A program made the translations under genes and the position numbers. From assembly GCF_019602855.1 (NCBI RefSeq), contig NZ_CP080767.1:2604001-2668000 (forward strand): a stretch of DNA of 64,000 nucleotides, read 5' to 3'. This document shows positions 39,277 to 49,313 of this stretch, in pieces (position 1 is the first letter of the stretch; each line of letters begins with the position of its first letter). The notes beneath the pieces were generated by a model. That model was not told the origin of the DNA and ran no database searches. It saw nothing but the letters and a program-made list of their open reading frames with translations. Source of the stretch: Cupriavidus pinatubonensis (GTDB lineage: Bacteria; Pseudomonadota; Gammaproteobacteria; Burkholderiales; Burkholderiaceae).

Positions 39277-40482
39277 TTACTCGCCGAGCCCGCGCAGCAG
39301 ATCGGCCTTCAGATCGGCCACCGTCTCAAGTCCCACCGCCAGGCGGATCAGGCCTTCACCGACACCCGCAGCTGCCTTGGCCTCCGGACTCACACGCGCG
39401 TGCGTGGTCGTGTACGGATGGGTAATCGTCGTACGCGTATCACCGAGATTCCCGGTGATCGAGCACAAGCGCGTGTTGTCGATCACGCGCCAGGCATTCG
39501 CACGCTGCTGCTCGGGCGTCGCACCCTTGAGCTCGAACGACACGATCGCGCCACCACCGCTCTGTTGACGCATGGCGATCTCATGCTGCGGATGCGACTT
39601 CAGCGCGGGATGGAACACGCGTGCCACTGCCGGATGCGATTCCAGGAACTCGGCGAGCGCCAGCGCATTGGCAGAATGCCGCTCCATGCGGATGGCCAGC
39701 GTCTCCATGCCCTTGAGGAGCACCCACGCGTTGAAGGCCGACAGCGTCGGACCCGCGGTACGCACGAACGGGAACACCTTGCCCATGATGAAATCGTGCG
39801 AACCGACTACCGCGCCGCCGAGCACACGGCCCTGCCCGTCGATATGCTTAGTGGCCGAATGCACCACGATGTCGGCGCCAAACTTGATCGGCTGCTGCAG
39901 CGCTGGCGAACAGAAGCAGTTGTCGACGATCAATTGGGCGCCGGCGTTGTGCGCGATGTCGGCCACGGCCGCGATGTCCGCTACCTCGGTCAACGGATTC
40001 GACGGGGTCTCCAGGAAGAACAGCTTCGTGGTCGGTCGCACTGCCGCGCGCCAAGCGTTCAGATCGCCCGGGTCGACGAAGGTCGTCTCGACGCCGAACT
40101 TCGAGAAAATGTTCCCGAACAGCGTCATGGTCGACCCGAAGATCGCGCGCGAGCTCACCAGGTGGTCGCCCGCCTGCATCAGCGACATCACCACCGACAG
40201 GATCGCGCTCATGCCCGACGCGGTCGCCATGCACGACTCCGCGCCTTCCAGCGCCGCCAGGCGCGACTGGAACATCGAGACGGTCGGGTTGGTGAAGCGC
40301 GAGTAGGTGAAGCCCTCTTCCGAGTTGGCGAAGCGTTCCGCGGCTTCGGCGGCGCTGTGGAAGCAGAAGCTCGAGGTCAGGTACATCGCCTCGGAATGCT
40401 CCATGTATTCGCTGCGCAGCGTGCCGGCGCGCACGCCAAGGGTATCGATGCCAAGCGATTCAGGATTGAGCGGTTGGTTCAT
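39277..40482 (-). CDS. metZ: O-succinylhomoserine sulfhydrylase
   Basis: A 401-residue PLP enzyme of the Cys/Met metabolism family that makes homocysteine directly from O-succinylhomoserine and sulfide. The PLP lysine is K212 in VHSATKHIDGQGRVLGG; SRFTNPT and ASGMSAI are conserved cofactor contacts. The ATG at 40482 gives MNQPLNPESLGIDTLGVRAG. It lies downstream of purF on the same strand, a pairing common in beta- and gamma-proteobacteria, but separated by two hairpins and a terminator, so it may be controlled on its own. Confidence 0.95.
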   Translation of the reverse strand: MNQPLNPESLGIDTLGVRAGTLRSEYMEHSEAMYLTSSFCFHSAAEAAERFANSEEGFTYSRFTNPTVSMFQSRLAALEGAESCMATASGMSAILSVVMSLMQAGDHLVSSRAIFGSTMTLFGNIFSKFGVETTFVDPGDLNAWRAAVRPTTKLFFLETPSNPLTEVADIAAVADIAHNAGAQLIVDNCFCSPALQQPIKFGADIVVHSATKHIDGQGRVLGGAVVGSHDFIMGKVFPFVRTAGPTLSAFNAWVLLKGMETLAIRMERHSANALALAEFLESHPAVARVFHPALKSHPQHEIAMRQQSGGGAIVSFELKGATPEQQRANAWRVIDNTRLCSITGNLGDTRTTITHPYTTTHARVSPEAKAAAGVGEGLIRLAVGLETVADLKADLLRGLGE

Positions 40483-40551
40483 GCTGGTGGCGCGGTCGTA
40501 CCCGCGCGAATGCAGTGGTCTCGACAAGCCGGCGGCAAACGGCCGGCCATG

Positions 40552-40591
40552 AAAAAAGCCCGTGCGATCGGAGAGTCGGATCGACGGGCTT
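40552..40591 (-). terminator. intrinsic terminator in the purF-metZ gap
   Basis: On the minus strand AAGCCCGT (40584-40591) pairs with ACGGGCTT (40556-40563), with an inner GATC/GATC pairing, followed directly by a run of T (40557-40552). It ends about 70 bp before the metZ start, so it acts either as the purF terminator or as an attenuator in the metZ leader. Confidence 0.8.
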
Positions 40592-40611
40592 GCGTATTCT
40601 GCGGATACCTA

Positions 40612-40643
40612 GGGATTTCACGGCGGCTGCGCCGGAATTTCCC
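40612..40643 (-). other. structured hairpin in the metZ leader
   Basis: GGGA/TCCC outer pairs (40612-40615 and 40640-40643) enclose a CGGCG/CGCCG stem (40621-40625 with 40630-40634). It lies 20 bp upstream of the terminator at 40552-40591 on the minus strand. I could not match it to a known riboswitch class by eye. Confidence 0.45.
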
Positions 40644-40710
40644 TTCTGACGGCTATCTCTTTAGCTGTTTCGGGCAGGACCCGCGTCCGCAAGCTGACTC
40701 TCAAATCGAC

Positions 40711-40733
40711 GCCCGGCCATGTTACGGCCGGGC
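40711..40733 (-). terminator. hairpin after purF
   Basis: GCCCGGCC (40711-40718) pairs with GGCCGGGC (40726-40733) with a 7-nt loop, 36 bp after the purF stop. Only GATTT follows on the minus strand, so it is a weak terminator or an mRNA 3' end protector. Confidence 0.55.
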
Positions 40734-40768
40734 CTCGCATTCGTCAACGCGCACGGACGCGGCGCGGC

Positions 40769-42295
40769 TTACTCGTTGCCGCCCGAACGCTGCAGGTGCA
40801 GTTGCGAGCGCTCCATGTCTCCGGTGCCTTCGCGATCAGCCAAGCTGCGCGCCGTTTCCAGGCGATCCAGGTAGGCCTCGTCGATGTCGCCGGTAACGTA
40901 GCGGCCATCGAAGCACGACGCGTCGAAGTCGTTCAACGCGGGGTTGATGTCGCGTACAGCCTGCTTCATCGCTTCCACGTCCTGGTACACCAGCTTGTCG
41001 GCGCCGATGATCTTGGCGATCTCTTCGTGCGTGCGGCCATGGGCCACCAACTCGCTGCGCGTCGGCATGTCAATGCCGTACACGTTCGGGTACTTCACCG
41101 GCGGCGCGGCCGAGGCGAAGATGACCTTGTTGGCGCCGGCGTCGCGCGCCATCTGCACGATCTCGAACGACGTGGTGCCGCGCACGATCGAGTCATCGAC
41201 GATCAGCACGTTCTTGCCCTTGAACTCGACGGCCATCGCGTTGAGCTTCTGGCGCACCGACTTCTTGCGCACCGCCTGGCCCGGCATGATGAAGGTGCGG
41301 CCCACGTAGCGGTTCTTGAAGAAACCTTCGCGATAGCCCACGCCCAGCCGGTTGGCTACCTGCATGGCGGCCGGGCGGCTGGAATCGGGAATCGGCATGA
41401 CCACGTCGATGTCGCCGGCCGACACTTCCTGGCGGATCTTTTCGGCCAGGTAGTCGCCCATGCGCAGGCGGGCGTCATAGACGGGCACGCCATCGATGCA
41501 CGAATCCGGACGGGCCAGGTAGACGTACTCGAAGATGCACGGCGTCAGCACGGGGTTGTCCGCGCACTGCTTGCTGTACAGCTTGCCGTCGAGGTCGATG
41601 AAGATGGCCTCGCCGGGCGCCACGTCGCGCTCCATGCGATAGCCGATGCCTTCCAGCGCCACCGACTCCGACGCCACCATCCATTCCTTGCCGGTGGGCG
41701 TGTCCACGCTGCCAAGACTCAGCGGGCGGATGCCGAACGGATCGCGCACGGCAAGCATGCCGTAACCGGCGATCTGCGCGGCAATGGCGTACGAGCCCTT
41801 CACGCGGCGGTGCATGCCGGAAACGGCCTTGAAGATCGTTTCCGGATCCAGCGCCATGCCCTGGCTCGCGCGCTGCAGTTCGTCAGCGAGCACATTGAGC
41901 AGCACCTCGGTATCCGAGTGCGTATTGATGTGGCGGCGGTCGCGGCGGAACATTTCCTCGCGCAGTTGCTGCCAGTTGGTCAGGTTGCCGTTGTGGGCCA
42001 GGATGATGCCATACGGCGCATTGACGTAGAACGGCTGTGCCTCTTCTTCGCTGGAGGCGGAGCCCGCGGTCGGGTAACGCACCTGACCGATGCCGGCGGT
42101 GCCCGGCAGGCCGCGCATATTGCGGGTCCGGAACACGTCGCGCACGAGGCCGTTGGCCTTGTGCATGTGGAAAGTACTGCCGTTGGCGGTGGCGATGCCG
42201 GCAGCATCCTGTCCGCGGTGTTGCAACAACAGCAGGCTGTCGTAAATCAATTGGTTGACGGGCGAGGTAGAGACCGCGCCGACGATACCGCACAT
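40769..42295 (-). CDS. purF: amidophosphoribosyltransferase
   Basis: A 508-residue enzyme for the first committed step of purine synthesis (glutamine plus PRPP to phosphoribosylamine). The nucleophilic Cys2 follows the initiator Met (MCGIVGAVS). The glutaminase domain covers about 2-235, and the PRPP loop VLIVDDSIVRGTTS is near 365-378. It is next to cvpA (100 bp), the classical cvpA-purF pairing. Confidence 0.98.
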   Translation of the reverse strand: MCGIVGAVSTSPVNQLIYDSLLLLQHRGQDAAGIATANGSTFHMHKANGLVRDVFRTRNMRGLPGTAGIGQVRYPTAGSASSEEEAQPFYVNAPYGIILAHNGNLTNWQQLREEMFRRDRRHINTHSDTEVLLNVLADELQRASQGMALDPETIFKAVSGMHRRVKGSYAIAAQIAGYGMLAVRDPFGIRPLSLGSVDTPTGKEWMVASESVALEGIGYRMERDVAPGEAIFIDLDGKLYSKQCADNPVLTPCIFEYVYLARPDSCIDGVPVYDARLRMGDYLAEKIRQEVSAGDIDVVMPIPDSSRPAAMQVANRLGVGYREGFFKNRYVGRTFIMPGQAVRKKSVRQKLNAMAVEFKGKNVLIVDDSIVRGTTSFEIVQMARDAGANKVIFASAAPPVKYPNVYGIDMPTRSELVAHGRTHEEIAKIIGADKLVYQDVEAMKQAVRDINPALNDFDASCFDGRYVTGDIDEAYLDRLETARSLADREGTGDMERSQLHLQRSGGNE

Positions 42296-42395
42296 GCCAT
42301 GCTCCCAGGAAAGGCTTTGAATCAGGGGCGCAGCCCGGTCCTGAGGACAGGGCCTGCGTTTCGTACCGGCCAGGCATCGGTGCCGGGCCTCAGTG

Positions 42396-42893
42396 TCATG
42401 TCTTGACGTACTTCGCCAGCTCCGGTGGCAGCCATGGTTTCAGCGATTCCATAGCCTGCATCACATAGGGGCGGCTCAACGCGTCGCGCCAGAATTCCTC
42501 TTCCGGCAATTTCGTCAGTCCGGCCAGCGTGACCAGCAGCATCACGATCAGCGCGCCGCGCAGCAGGCCGAACACCAGGCCGAGTCCGCGGTCCGCCGGC
42601 TTCAGGCCGGTGCTTTCCAGCAGCTGGCCGACCACCGTGCCCGCCAGCGCCGCGCCGATCACCGTGCCGATCAGCAAGGTCACGAAGCCCAGCGCGTGGC
42701 GCGCGATCTCGCCGCCGGGCAGCGATTCCGGCATCCATCCGGCGGCCACGCCACCAAACCGGTAGGCAACCCAGAACGCCACCACCCAGCCGATCAGCGA
42801 CAGCACCTCGCGGACCAGTCCGCGCAGCACGCCGATCAGGCCGGAAGCAAGCAGGATGAAGACGACAGCGTAGTCGAAGAAAGTCGGCTGCAT
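42396..42893 (-). CDS. cvpA: CvpA family membrane protein
   Basis: A 165-residue inner-membrane protein with four hydrophobic segments, starting MQPTFFDYAVVFILLASGLI and including LIGWVVAFWVAYRFG and GLVFGLLRGALIVML. CvpA is needed for colicin V production in E. coli and has been linked to envelope stress; its biochemical role is unclear. The ATG at 42893 opens directly into helix one. It lies between dedD and purF, 35 bp after dedD. Confidence 0.94.
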   Translation of the reverse strand: MQPTFFDYAVVFILLASGLIGVLRGLVREVLSLIGWVVAFWVAYRFGGVAAGWMPESLPGGEIARHALGFVTLLIGTVIGAALAGTVVGQLLESTGLKPADRGLGLVFGLLRGALIVMLLVTLAGLTKLPEEEFWRDALSRPYVMQAMESLKPWLPPELAKYVKT

Positions 42894-42928
42894 CGTTGCA
42901 GGCGGCCGCATCGCGCGGCCACGCAGGC

Positions 42929-43666
42929 TTACTGTTCCACCACCTTCGACGCGAGCCCGGTCGCGCGTACGCGCTTGTCGGCGGCGTCGGCGGCATCACG
43001 GTCGTTGAAGGGGCCCGCGCGCAGCAGGATACGCTCGCCGTCAGCCAGGACTTTCCGTTCGACATACGCCGGCACCTTGCTCGCCTTGAGCTTGGCCAGC
43101 CAGTTCTTTGCCCTCTCTTCCGAAGAGAAAGCGCCAATCAGGATCAGGTACTTGCCGCTGCCTTGCGGCTTGGCATCCGCCGTCTTGGTCTCGGCGGGCT
43201 TGGTATCGGTACGTGCCGCGGGCTTGTCCGCGGCGGGGGCCGGCTTTGACGGCGCGCTGACCACTTCTTCGCCAGCGTCGAGTGCTTCCGCGGTGTCGCC
43301 CCGAGCCTGCTGGGACTGCGGCGCCGGCGGCAACGGATCCGCCTTGCGGGCTTCAACCTTCGGCTTCTGTGCACCCTGGCCGCCTGTGACTTTCACCGAC
43401 ACATCGTCGGACACCGGGCGCGGCTTGGTTTCGAAGATGATGGGCAGCACGATGACCGCGGCCACCACCAGCACCACGGCACCGATCAGGCGGCGGCGTG
43501 CGCGCTGCTTCTGCGGAAATTCGGGATCCAGCGTGTCGTCGGCATATTCCTCCGCGAGTCGACGCGACGAGGCGATGCCTGCACCAGGGTCGGTACGCTG
43601 CCTGCGCGTACGCTCGGGTGCCGGGTCGTTGCCCTTGCGGGAAGAAAACAGCGAAAGCAGGCCCAT
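42929..43666 (-). CDS. dedD: SPOR-domain protein (DedD/FtsN-like)
   Basis: A 245-residue bitopic protein: a short cytoplasmic part (1-70), one membrane helix (LIGAVVLVVAAVIVLPIIF, about 71-90), a Pro/Ala/Lys-rich periplasmic linker, and a C-terminal SPOR domain (about 170-245: YLILIGAFSSEERAKNWLAK) that binds denuded septal peptidoglycan. DedD helps cell division. The ATG at 43666 opens into MGLLSLFSSRKG. The folC-dedD-cvpA-purF order matches E. coli. Confidence 0.88.
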   Translation of the reverse strand: MGLLSLFSSRKGNDPAPERTRRQRTDPGAGIASSRRLAEEYADDTLDPEFPQKQRARRRLIGAVVLVVAAVIVLPIIFETKPRPVSDDVSVKVTGGQGAQKPKVEARKADPLPPAPQSQQARGDTAEALDAGEEVVSAPSKPAPAADKPAARTDTKPAETKTADAKPQGSGKYLILIGAFSSEERAKNWLAKLKASKVPAYVERKVLADGERILLRAGPFNDRDAADAADKRVRATGLASKVVEQ

Positions 43667-43769
43667 AGATTGGTTCGGTGCGGCGGCCGTCGGATTCGCT
43701 CCGTGCCGGCCGCTGGTTTGTCGCTCGATTGCCGCGAACTTGTGCCGCACTTTCGTGTGCGGCGCTGCG

Positions 43770-45080
43770 CTAGTTTGCCTGAGTGGCGCGGTATGCCATT
43801 ACGCCGGCAACGGTATAGAACGATCCGAAGACCAGAATTCTATCATTCTCGGTCGCTCTCTCGATGGCATCGCGGTAAGCGGCTTCGGGGCTGGAAAAAC
43901 AGGCCGCCGTGGCATCCGGCCCCGGCTGGAAACCGCCCTCTTCGAGCTTCTGCAGCAAATCGGCGGCAGTTGCCGCGCGCTCGGTCGGCAGGTCGCACAG
44001 GCACCAGTGATCCACCTTGTCGGCCACCTGGCGCAGGACACCCGCGAGATCCTTGTCCTGCATGGCGCCGAACACCGCGTAGGTGTAGCGGAAGAAGCCC
44101 ATGTTTTCCAGGTTCTGGCCCAGCGTGGCGGCCGCATGCGGGTTATGCGCCACGTCGAGGATCACCGCCGGGCGTCCCGGAAGCACCTGGAAGCGCCCGG
44201 GCAGCTCCACGAAGGCCAGGCCGTTGCGGACTTCCTGCGCACTCACGGGCAACTGCGCACGCATCGCCTGCAGCGCTGCCAGTGCAGCCGAAGCGTTCAG
44301 CAATTGATTCGCGCCGCGCAACGCCGGATAGCCAAGCCCGTTAAGCTTGCGCTCGCGTCCGCTCCAGTCCCACTGTTGGCGCTCCTGGCCCTTGGCGGCC
44401 TGGTGGCGGAAATCGCGCCCGACCAGCCACAGGTCGGCGCCGATCGCCTCGGCATGGTCGATCAACGACTGTGGCGGCACCGGATCGCCACAGATCGCCG
44501 GCACGTCCGGACGGAAAATGCCAGCCTTCTCGAAGCCGATCTTCTCGCGCGTGTCGCCGAGGTATTGCGTGTGGTCGATATCGACGCTGGTGATCACGGC
44601 ACAATCCGTATCGATCACGTTGACCGCATCGAGTCGCCCACCCAGGCCCACTTCCAGGATCATCGCGTCCAGCCCGGCCGCCGCGAACATATGGATGATC
44701 GCCAGCGTGGTGAACTCGAAATACGTCAGGCTGATCGGGTCTGCAAAGCTGGTGCGGGCACGCTCCACGGCCTCGAAGTGCGGCAGCAGTTGCGCATCCG
44801 TCGCCATCTCGCCATTGAGGCGCGCGCGCTCGTTGAACGTCACCAGATGCGGTGAGGTATGGCAGCCCACCTTGTAGCCGGCTTCCAGCATGATGCGCTC
44901 CAGCATGGCGCAGGTCGAGCCTTTGCCGTTGGTACCGCCGACCGTGAACACCACGGCATCAATGCGCAGGCCCAGCGCTTCCTTGACGCGCGTGATACGG
45001 GTCAGGCCCATGTCGATGCCCACGGGATGGGCGGTTTCGAGATGGGCGAGCCATTCGGGAAGGTTGTGGAAGACAGGCAT
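43770..45080 (-). CDS. folC: bifunctional folylpolyglutamate/dihydrofolate synthase
   Basis: A 436-residue ATP-dependent ligase that forms dihydrofolate and adds glutamates to folate. The P-loop TVGGTNGKGSTCAMLE is near residues 46-61; TSPHLVTFNERARLNG and ILEVGLGGRLDAVN are FolC signatures, and LDVAHNPHA is in the C-terminal domain. It follows accD after a terminator and precedes dedD by 103 bp. Confidence 0.97.
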   Translation of the reverse strand: MPVFHNLPEWLAHLETAHPVGIDMGLTRITRVKEALGLRIDAVVFTVGGTNGKGSTCAMLERIMLEAGYKVGCHTSPHLVTFNERARLNGEMATDAQLLPHFEAVERARTSFADPISLTYFEFTTLAIIHMFAAAGLDAMILEVGLGGRLDAVNVIDTDCAVITSVDIDHTQYLGDTREKIGFEKAGIFRPDVPAICGDPVPPQSLIDHAEAIGADLWLVGRDFRHQAAKGQERQQWDWSGRERKLNGLGYPALRGANQLLNASAALAALQAMRAQLPVSAQEVRNGLAFVELPGRFQVLPGRPAVILDVAHNPHAAATLGQNLENMGFFRYTYAVFGAMQDKDLAGVLRQVADKVDHWCLCDLPTERAATAADLLQKLEEGGFQPGPDATAACFSSPEAAYRDAIERATENDRILVFGSFYTVAGVMAYRATQAN

Positions 45081-45163
45081 GAAGGGGGGTGGAAATGCTT
45101 TGCTTCTAGATTTGGCCAGCCGGCCTGAAAGTCAAGGCCGGAGCTGACATTGCCTCGGCGCCA

Positions 45164-45199
45164 GGAAAAGCAAAAGGCGCGTCAACCGCCCGCGCCCTT
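45164..45199 (-). terminator. accD terminator
   Basis: On the minus strand GGCGCG (45191-45196) and CGCGCC (45176-45181) pair around a 9-nt loop, followed by TTTTGCTTTT. It begins about 22 bp after the accD stop and lies 84 bp before folC. Confidence 0.8.
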
Positions 45200-45220
45200 G
45201 CCTGTGCCATCCGGCCGCTC

Positions 45221-46093
45221 TTACGCGACCGCGTCCGCCGGCTGCTTCTGCAGCAGCGCAAGCAACTGCGCCAGCTCGGCGCGCAGCTTGCGGCGGTCGA
45301 CGATCATGTCGATGGCGCCCTTCTGCAGCAGGAATTCGGCGCGCTGGAAGCCTTCCGGCAGCTTTTCGCGCACGGTCTGCTCGATCACGCGCGGGCCGGC
45401 AAAGCCGATCAGCGCCTTCGGCTCGGCGATCACGACATCGCCGAGGAACGCGAAGCTGGCCGACACGCCACCCATGGTCGGGTCGGTCAGCACGCTGATG
45501 AAAGGCAGCTTCGATGCCGAAAGCTGGTTCAGCATCGCCGTGGTCTTGGCCATCTGCAGCAGCGACAGCAGGCTTTCCTGCATGCGCGCACCGCCCGTGG
45601 CGGTAAAGCAGATGAACGGCACCTTTTGCTCGAGCGCCGCCTGGGCGCCACGCACGAAGCGCTCGCCGACCACGGAGCCCATCGAGCCACCCATGAACTC
45701 GAACTCGAAGCAGCTCGCCACCACCGGAATGGTGTGGATCGCACCGCCCATCACGACCATCGCATCGGTCTCGCCGGTCTCGTCCATGGCGGCCTTGATG
45801 CGGTCGGGGTACTTCTTGCTGTCCTTGAACTTGAGTGCGTCCACCGGCACGATTTCCTGGCCGATTTCATAGCGGCCTTCGGCGTCGAGCAGCGCGTCCA
45901 GGCGCGCGCGCGCGCTGATGCGCATATGGTGGTCGCACTTCGGGCAGACGTGCAGGTTGGCCTCGACGTCGGTCCGGTACAGGGTGGACTCGCACGACGG
46001 GCACTTGACCCACAACCCCTCGGGAATGCCCTTGCGGGTACGGGGGTCGGTCTGTTGAATCTTGGGAGGCAGGAGTTTATCCAACCAGCTCAT
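45221..46093 (-). CDS. accD: acetyl-CoA carboxylase carboxyltransferase subunit beta
   Basis: A 290-residue subunit that, with AccA, transfers CO2 from biotin to acetyl-CoA. The N-terminal zinc ribbon has C31-PS-C34 and C50-PK-C53. The carboxyltransferase domain includes [12 protein letters not shown] and [18 protein letters not shown]. It follows trpA after 191 bp on the same strand, the trpA-accD-folC order widespread in proteobacteria. Confidence 0.98.
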   Translation of the reverse strand: MSWLDKLLPPKIQQTDPRTRKGIPEGLWVKCPSCESTLYRTDVEANLHVCPKCDHHMRISARARLDALLDAEGRYEIGQEIVPVDALKFKDSKKYPDRIKAAMDETGETDAMVVMGGAIHTIPVVASCFEFEFMGGSMGSVVGERFVRGAQAALEQKVPFICFTATGGARMQESLLSLLQMAKTTAMLNQLSASKLPFISVLTDPTMGGVSASFAFLGDVVIAEPKALIGFAGPRVIEQTVREKLPEGFQRAEFLLQKGAIDMIVDRRKLRAELAQLLALLQKQPADAVA

Positions 46094-46284
46094 GAAAGCT
46101 CCTTTCGGATGACTGCCGCTCGCGATGCGCGACTTGCGCTACGCATTGGCCCGGTGAAACCGGAGGAACGGCAGGGAATCAACCCGAGAATTTACCATGC
46201 CGGCATGGTTCGGCCGAAGCAGAACACGCATGGCGCGCAGGCTCCGGCACTTTTTCGCCACCATCAGGCAGCCAACTCATCACT

Positions 46285-47082
46285 TCAGGCGTCCAGCGCC
46301 TCGCGAATTCCGGCGATGAACGCACGCAGCGATTCTACCGCGTGGCCGCGCGGCGCATCTTCGAGCAGCTGAACCAGCCGGCTACCGATCACCACGGCGT
46401 CCGCCACGCTGCCGATCGCGCGTGCCGTCTGCGCATCACGGATGCCAAAGCCCACGCCAACAGGCAGGTTCACGTGCTTCTTGATCAGTGGGAGGCGTGC
46501 CGCGACACTGTCGAGATCCAGCGTGGCCGAACCGGTCACGCCCTTGAGCGAGACGTAGTAGACATAGCCGCTCGCCACCTTGCCAACGGCCTCGATGCGC
46601 GCATCCGTCGAAGTCGGCGCCAGCAGGAAGATCGGATCGATGCCGTTGTCGCGCATCAGCACGGCGAACGACTCGCACTCTTCCGGCGGATAGTCGACCA
46701 CGAGCACGCCGTCCACGCCAGCAGCACCAGCGGCCTTGGCAAATGCGGCCTCGCCCATGCGCTCGATCGGGTTGGCATAGCCCATCAGCACGACCGGCGT
46801 ATCGGCATTGGTCTGGCGGAATTCACGCACCCACTGCAGCACCTGCGTGAGCGACACGCCATTGGCGAGCGCGCGCTCGGAGGCGCGCTGGATCACCGGG
46901 CCATCGGCCATCGGATCGGAGAACGGCACGCCGAGCTCGATCACGTCGGCGCCGCCGGCAACGAGTGCGTGCATCAGGTCCACCGTCAGCCCCGGTTCCG
47001 GGTCGCCTGCGGTAATGAACGGAATCAGGCCCTTCTTGTTCTGCGCGGCGAGAGCCGCGAATGTCTTCTGGATGCGTGACAT
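46285..47082 (-). CDS. trpA: tryptophan synthase alpha chain
   Basis: A 265-residue TIM-barrel enzyme that cleaves indole-glycerol phosphate and channels indole to TrpB. Catalytic residues are E49 ([11 protein letters not shown]) and D60 ([10 protein letters not shown]). The start [20 protein letters not shown] is canonical. Its ATG begins 1 bp after the stop of the DNA methyltransferase gene. Confidence 0.97.
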   Translation of the reverse strand: MSRIQKTFAALAAQNKKGLIPFITAGDPEPGLTVDLMHALVAGGADVIELGVPFSDPMADGPVIQRASERALANGVSLTQVLQWVREFRQTNADTPVVLMGYANPIERMGEAAFAKAAGAAGVDGVLVVDYPPEECESFAVLMRDNGIDPIFLLAPTSTDARIEAVGKVASGYVYYVSLKGVTGSATLDLDSVAARLPLIKKHVNLPVGVGFGIRDAQTARAIGSVADAVVIGSRLVQLLEDAPRGHAVESLRAFIAGIREALDA

Positions 47083-47083
47083 A

Positions 47084-47998
47084 TCAGGGAATCAGGTGAG
47101 GCAGCTGCGCCGACGAATCCTCGTCATTGGCAGCCGCCGATGTTGGGTTGCGGTCCGCCTCGGACCTGGCCAGTTGCGCGGCCGCGGCCACACGCCCGCG
47201 CGCCACCTCGACATACTCGGGATTGATCTCGAAGCCCGCGAAGCGCCGGCCATGGCGCAGGCACGCCACCGCGGTAGTGCCGCTGCCCGCGAACGGGTCC
47301 AGCACCAGCCCGCCCGGCGGGCAGCTCGACAGCACCATGCGCTCGACGATTTCCAGCGGCTTCTGCGTCGGGTGATTGGCGCGCTCGGGATCCTGGCGGT
47401 GGATGCGCGAGATGCTCCACAGGTCCTTCGGGTTGTAGCCCATCTCGAGCCACTTCTTGCCCTCGAAACGCGGGCGGCTGCGCGCCTTCTTGGTCTCCGG
47501 GTCGTACGGAATTCGCACCGGGTCCAGGTCGAAGTAGTAATCGCGCGCCCTGGCGAAGAAGCCGATGTTGTCGTGCACCGACGAATACTTGCGCGTGGTG
47601 CCGCCCATGCTCGGCACGCGACGGTCCCAGATGATCTCGTTGATCATCGTCAGGCGGCGCTTGAGCATCACGAACAGCTCCGGCGAATACTGCCACGTGC
47701 AGAACAGGTACAGGGTGCCCTTCGGCGCCAGCTTTGGGCAGACGGCATCCATCCAGCGCTCGGACCATTCGAGGTAGGCATCGCCCGACAGCAGGTCGGA
47801 ATCATTGCCGTAGTCCTTGCCCAACCCATAGGGCGGATCGGCGACGACAAGGTCGACCGAGCCGTCCGGCAGGCGTGCAATGCCTTCGAACATGTCTTCC
47901 TGGAACAGCTGCAGCGCAGGCGCGTCCGGCGCACCGGGCAGGTCCGAAGCCCCGCCCAGGGCCAGCTCCGACGGTACGGAAGGTGGCAGCGCGCGCAT
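47084..47998 (-). CDS. DNA (adenine/cytosine-N4) methyltransferase, beta class, inside the trp operon
   Basis: A 304-residue SAM-dependent DNA methyltransferase. The catalytic motif [12 protein letters not shown] is at residues 54-63 and the SAM-binding motif I FAGSGTT at 236-242 after the target-recognition region, the beta-class order. The DPPY form favours N6-adenine or N4-cytosine methylation. No restriction enzyme gene is near, so it is an orphan. It overlaps the trpB stop (TGATG) and ends 1 bp before trpA, so it is fully built into the trp transcript. As I recall, Ralstonia carries a similar enzyme linked to GTWWAC methylation; specificity here is untested. Confidence 0.9.
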   Translation of the reverse strand: MRALPPSVPSELALGGASDLPGAPDAPALQLFQEDMFEGIARLPDGSVDLVVADPPYGLGKDYGNDSDLLSGDAYLEWSERWMDAVCPKLAPKGTLYLFCTWQYSPELFVMLKRRLTMINEIIWDRRVPSMGGTTRKYSSVHDNIGFFARARDYYFDLDPVRIPYDPETKKARSRPRFEGKKWLEMGYNPKDLWSISRIHRQDPERANHPTQKPLEIVERMVLSSCPPGGLVLDPFAGSGTTAVACLRHGRRFAGFEINPEYVEVARGRVAAAAQLARSEADRNPTSAAANDEDSSAQLPHLIP

Positions 47999-49191
47999 CA
48001 GAGCTTGAGCCCCGAGCGTTCGGCGACGGTGTGCATGTCCTTGTCGCCGCGGCCGGACAGGTTCACCAGCAGCAGCTTGTCCTTGGGCAGTGTCGGCGCG
48101 AGCTTGCACGCGTAGGCGATCGCATGGCTCGATTCCAGCGCGGGGATGATGCCCTCGATGCGGCAGCAATCGTGGAAGGCCTTGAGCGCCTCCTCATCGG
48201 TGATCGGCACATACTGCGCGCGGCCGATGTCCTTGAGCCACGCGTGCTCGGGACCGACGCCCGGATAGTCCAGACCGGCCGACACCGAATGCGTCTCGAT
48301 GATCTGCCCATTTTCGTCCTGCAGCAGGTAGGTGCGGTTGCCATGCAGCACGCCCGGCGTACCGCCGATCAGTGCCGCTGCATGGCGCCCCGTGTCCAGC
48401 CCATCGCCGGCGGCTTCGACACCGATCAGCTGGACGTCCTTGTGCTCGATGTACGGATAGAAGATGCCCATTGCATTCGAGCCGCCGCCCACGCAGGCGA
48501 TCACGGCATCCGGCTGGCGGCCAGTCATCTCGGGCATCTGCACCTTGGCTTCCTCGCCGATCACGCACTGGAAATCGCGCACCATCATCGGGTACGGGTG
48601 CGGGCCGGCCACGGTACCAATGATGTAGAACGTGGTCTCGACGTTGGTCACCCAGTCGCGCATCGCTTCATTGAGCGCATCCTTGAGCGTGCGCGAGCCA
48701 CTTTCCACCGGAACGACGGTCGCGCCGAGCAGCTTCATGCGATAGACGTTCGCGGCCTGGCGCTTGACATCCTCGGAGCCCATGTAGACCACGCACTCCA
48801 TGCCGAAGCGTGCGGCGATAGTGGCCGTGGCAACGCCGTGCTGGCCGGCGCCGGTCTCGGCGATCACGCGCTTCTTGCCCATGCGCTTGGCCAGCAGTGC
48901 CTGGCCGATCACGTTGTTGATCTTGTGGGCGCCGGTGTGGTTCAGGTCCTCGCGCTTGAGGTAGATCTGCGCGCCGCCGAGCAGCTCGCTCCAGCGCTGC
49001 GCATGATAGATCGGCGACGGACGGCCGACGAAGTGCTTCAGCTCGCGGCGGAATTCGGCGTCGAACTCGGCGTCTTGCTGGTAATGGGCATAGGCCTCGC
49101 GCAACTCATCGAGTGCGTGGACCAGCGTCTCGGAGACGAAGGTGCCGCCATAGGGGCCGAAATGGCCACGGGAATCGGGCAGGTCGTACAT
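47998..49191 (-). CDS. trpB: tryptophan synthase beta chain
   Basis: A 397-residue PLP enzyme that condenses indole with serine. The PLP lysine is K90 in [13 protein letters not shown]; the phosphate loop GGGSNAMG and the C-terminal NLSGRGDKD are conserved. The ATG at 49191 gives [20 protein letters not shown], the family start; the longer frame is not homologous. Its stop overlaps the methyltransferase start. trpF lies 122 bp upstream. Confidence 0.97.
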   Translation of the reverse strand: MYDLPDSRGHFGPYGGTFVSETLVHALDELREAYAHYQQDAEFDAEFRRELKHFVGRPSPIYHAQRWSELLGGAQIYLKREDLNHTGAHKINNVIGQALLAKRMGKKRVIAETGAGQHGVATATIAARFGMECVVYMGSEDVKRQAANVYRMKLLGATVVPVESGSRTLKDALNEAMRDWVTNVETTFYIIGTVAGPHPYPMMVRDFQCVIGEEAKVQMPEMTGRQPDAVIACVGGGSNAMGIFYPYIEHKDVQLIGVEAAGDGLDTGRHAAALIGGTPGVLHGNRTYLLQDENGQIIETHSVSAGLDYPGVGPEHAWLKDIGRAQYVPITDEEALKAFHDCCRIEGIIPALESSHAIAYACKLAPTLPKDKLLLVNLSGRGDKDMHTVAERSGLKL

Positions 49192-49313
49192 GTCTGGGCT
49201 CTTCAGGTCAGCGGCCTTGCCTCGCGGGCAAGGGCGCAAATTTTGACTGCGATGCGAGCGGCGCTACTGCAATTCGCCGGGGCCATGGTGAAGGGGCCGA
49301 TCTTGCGACCGCT

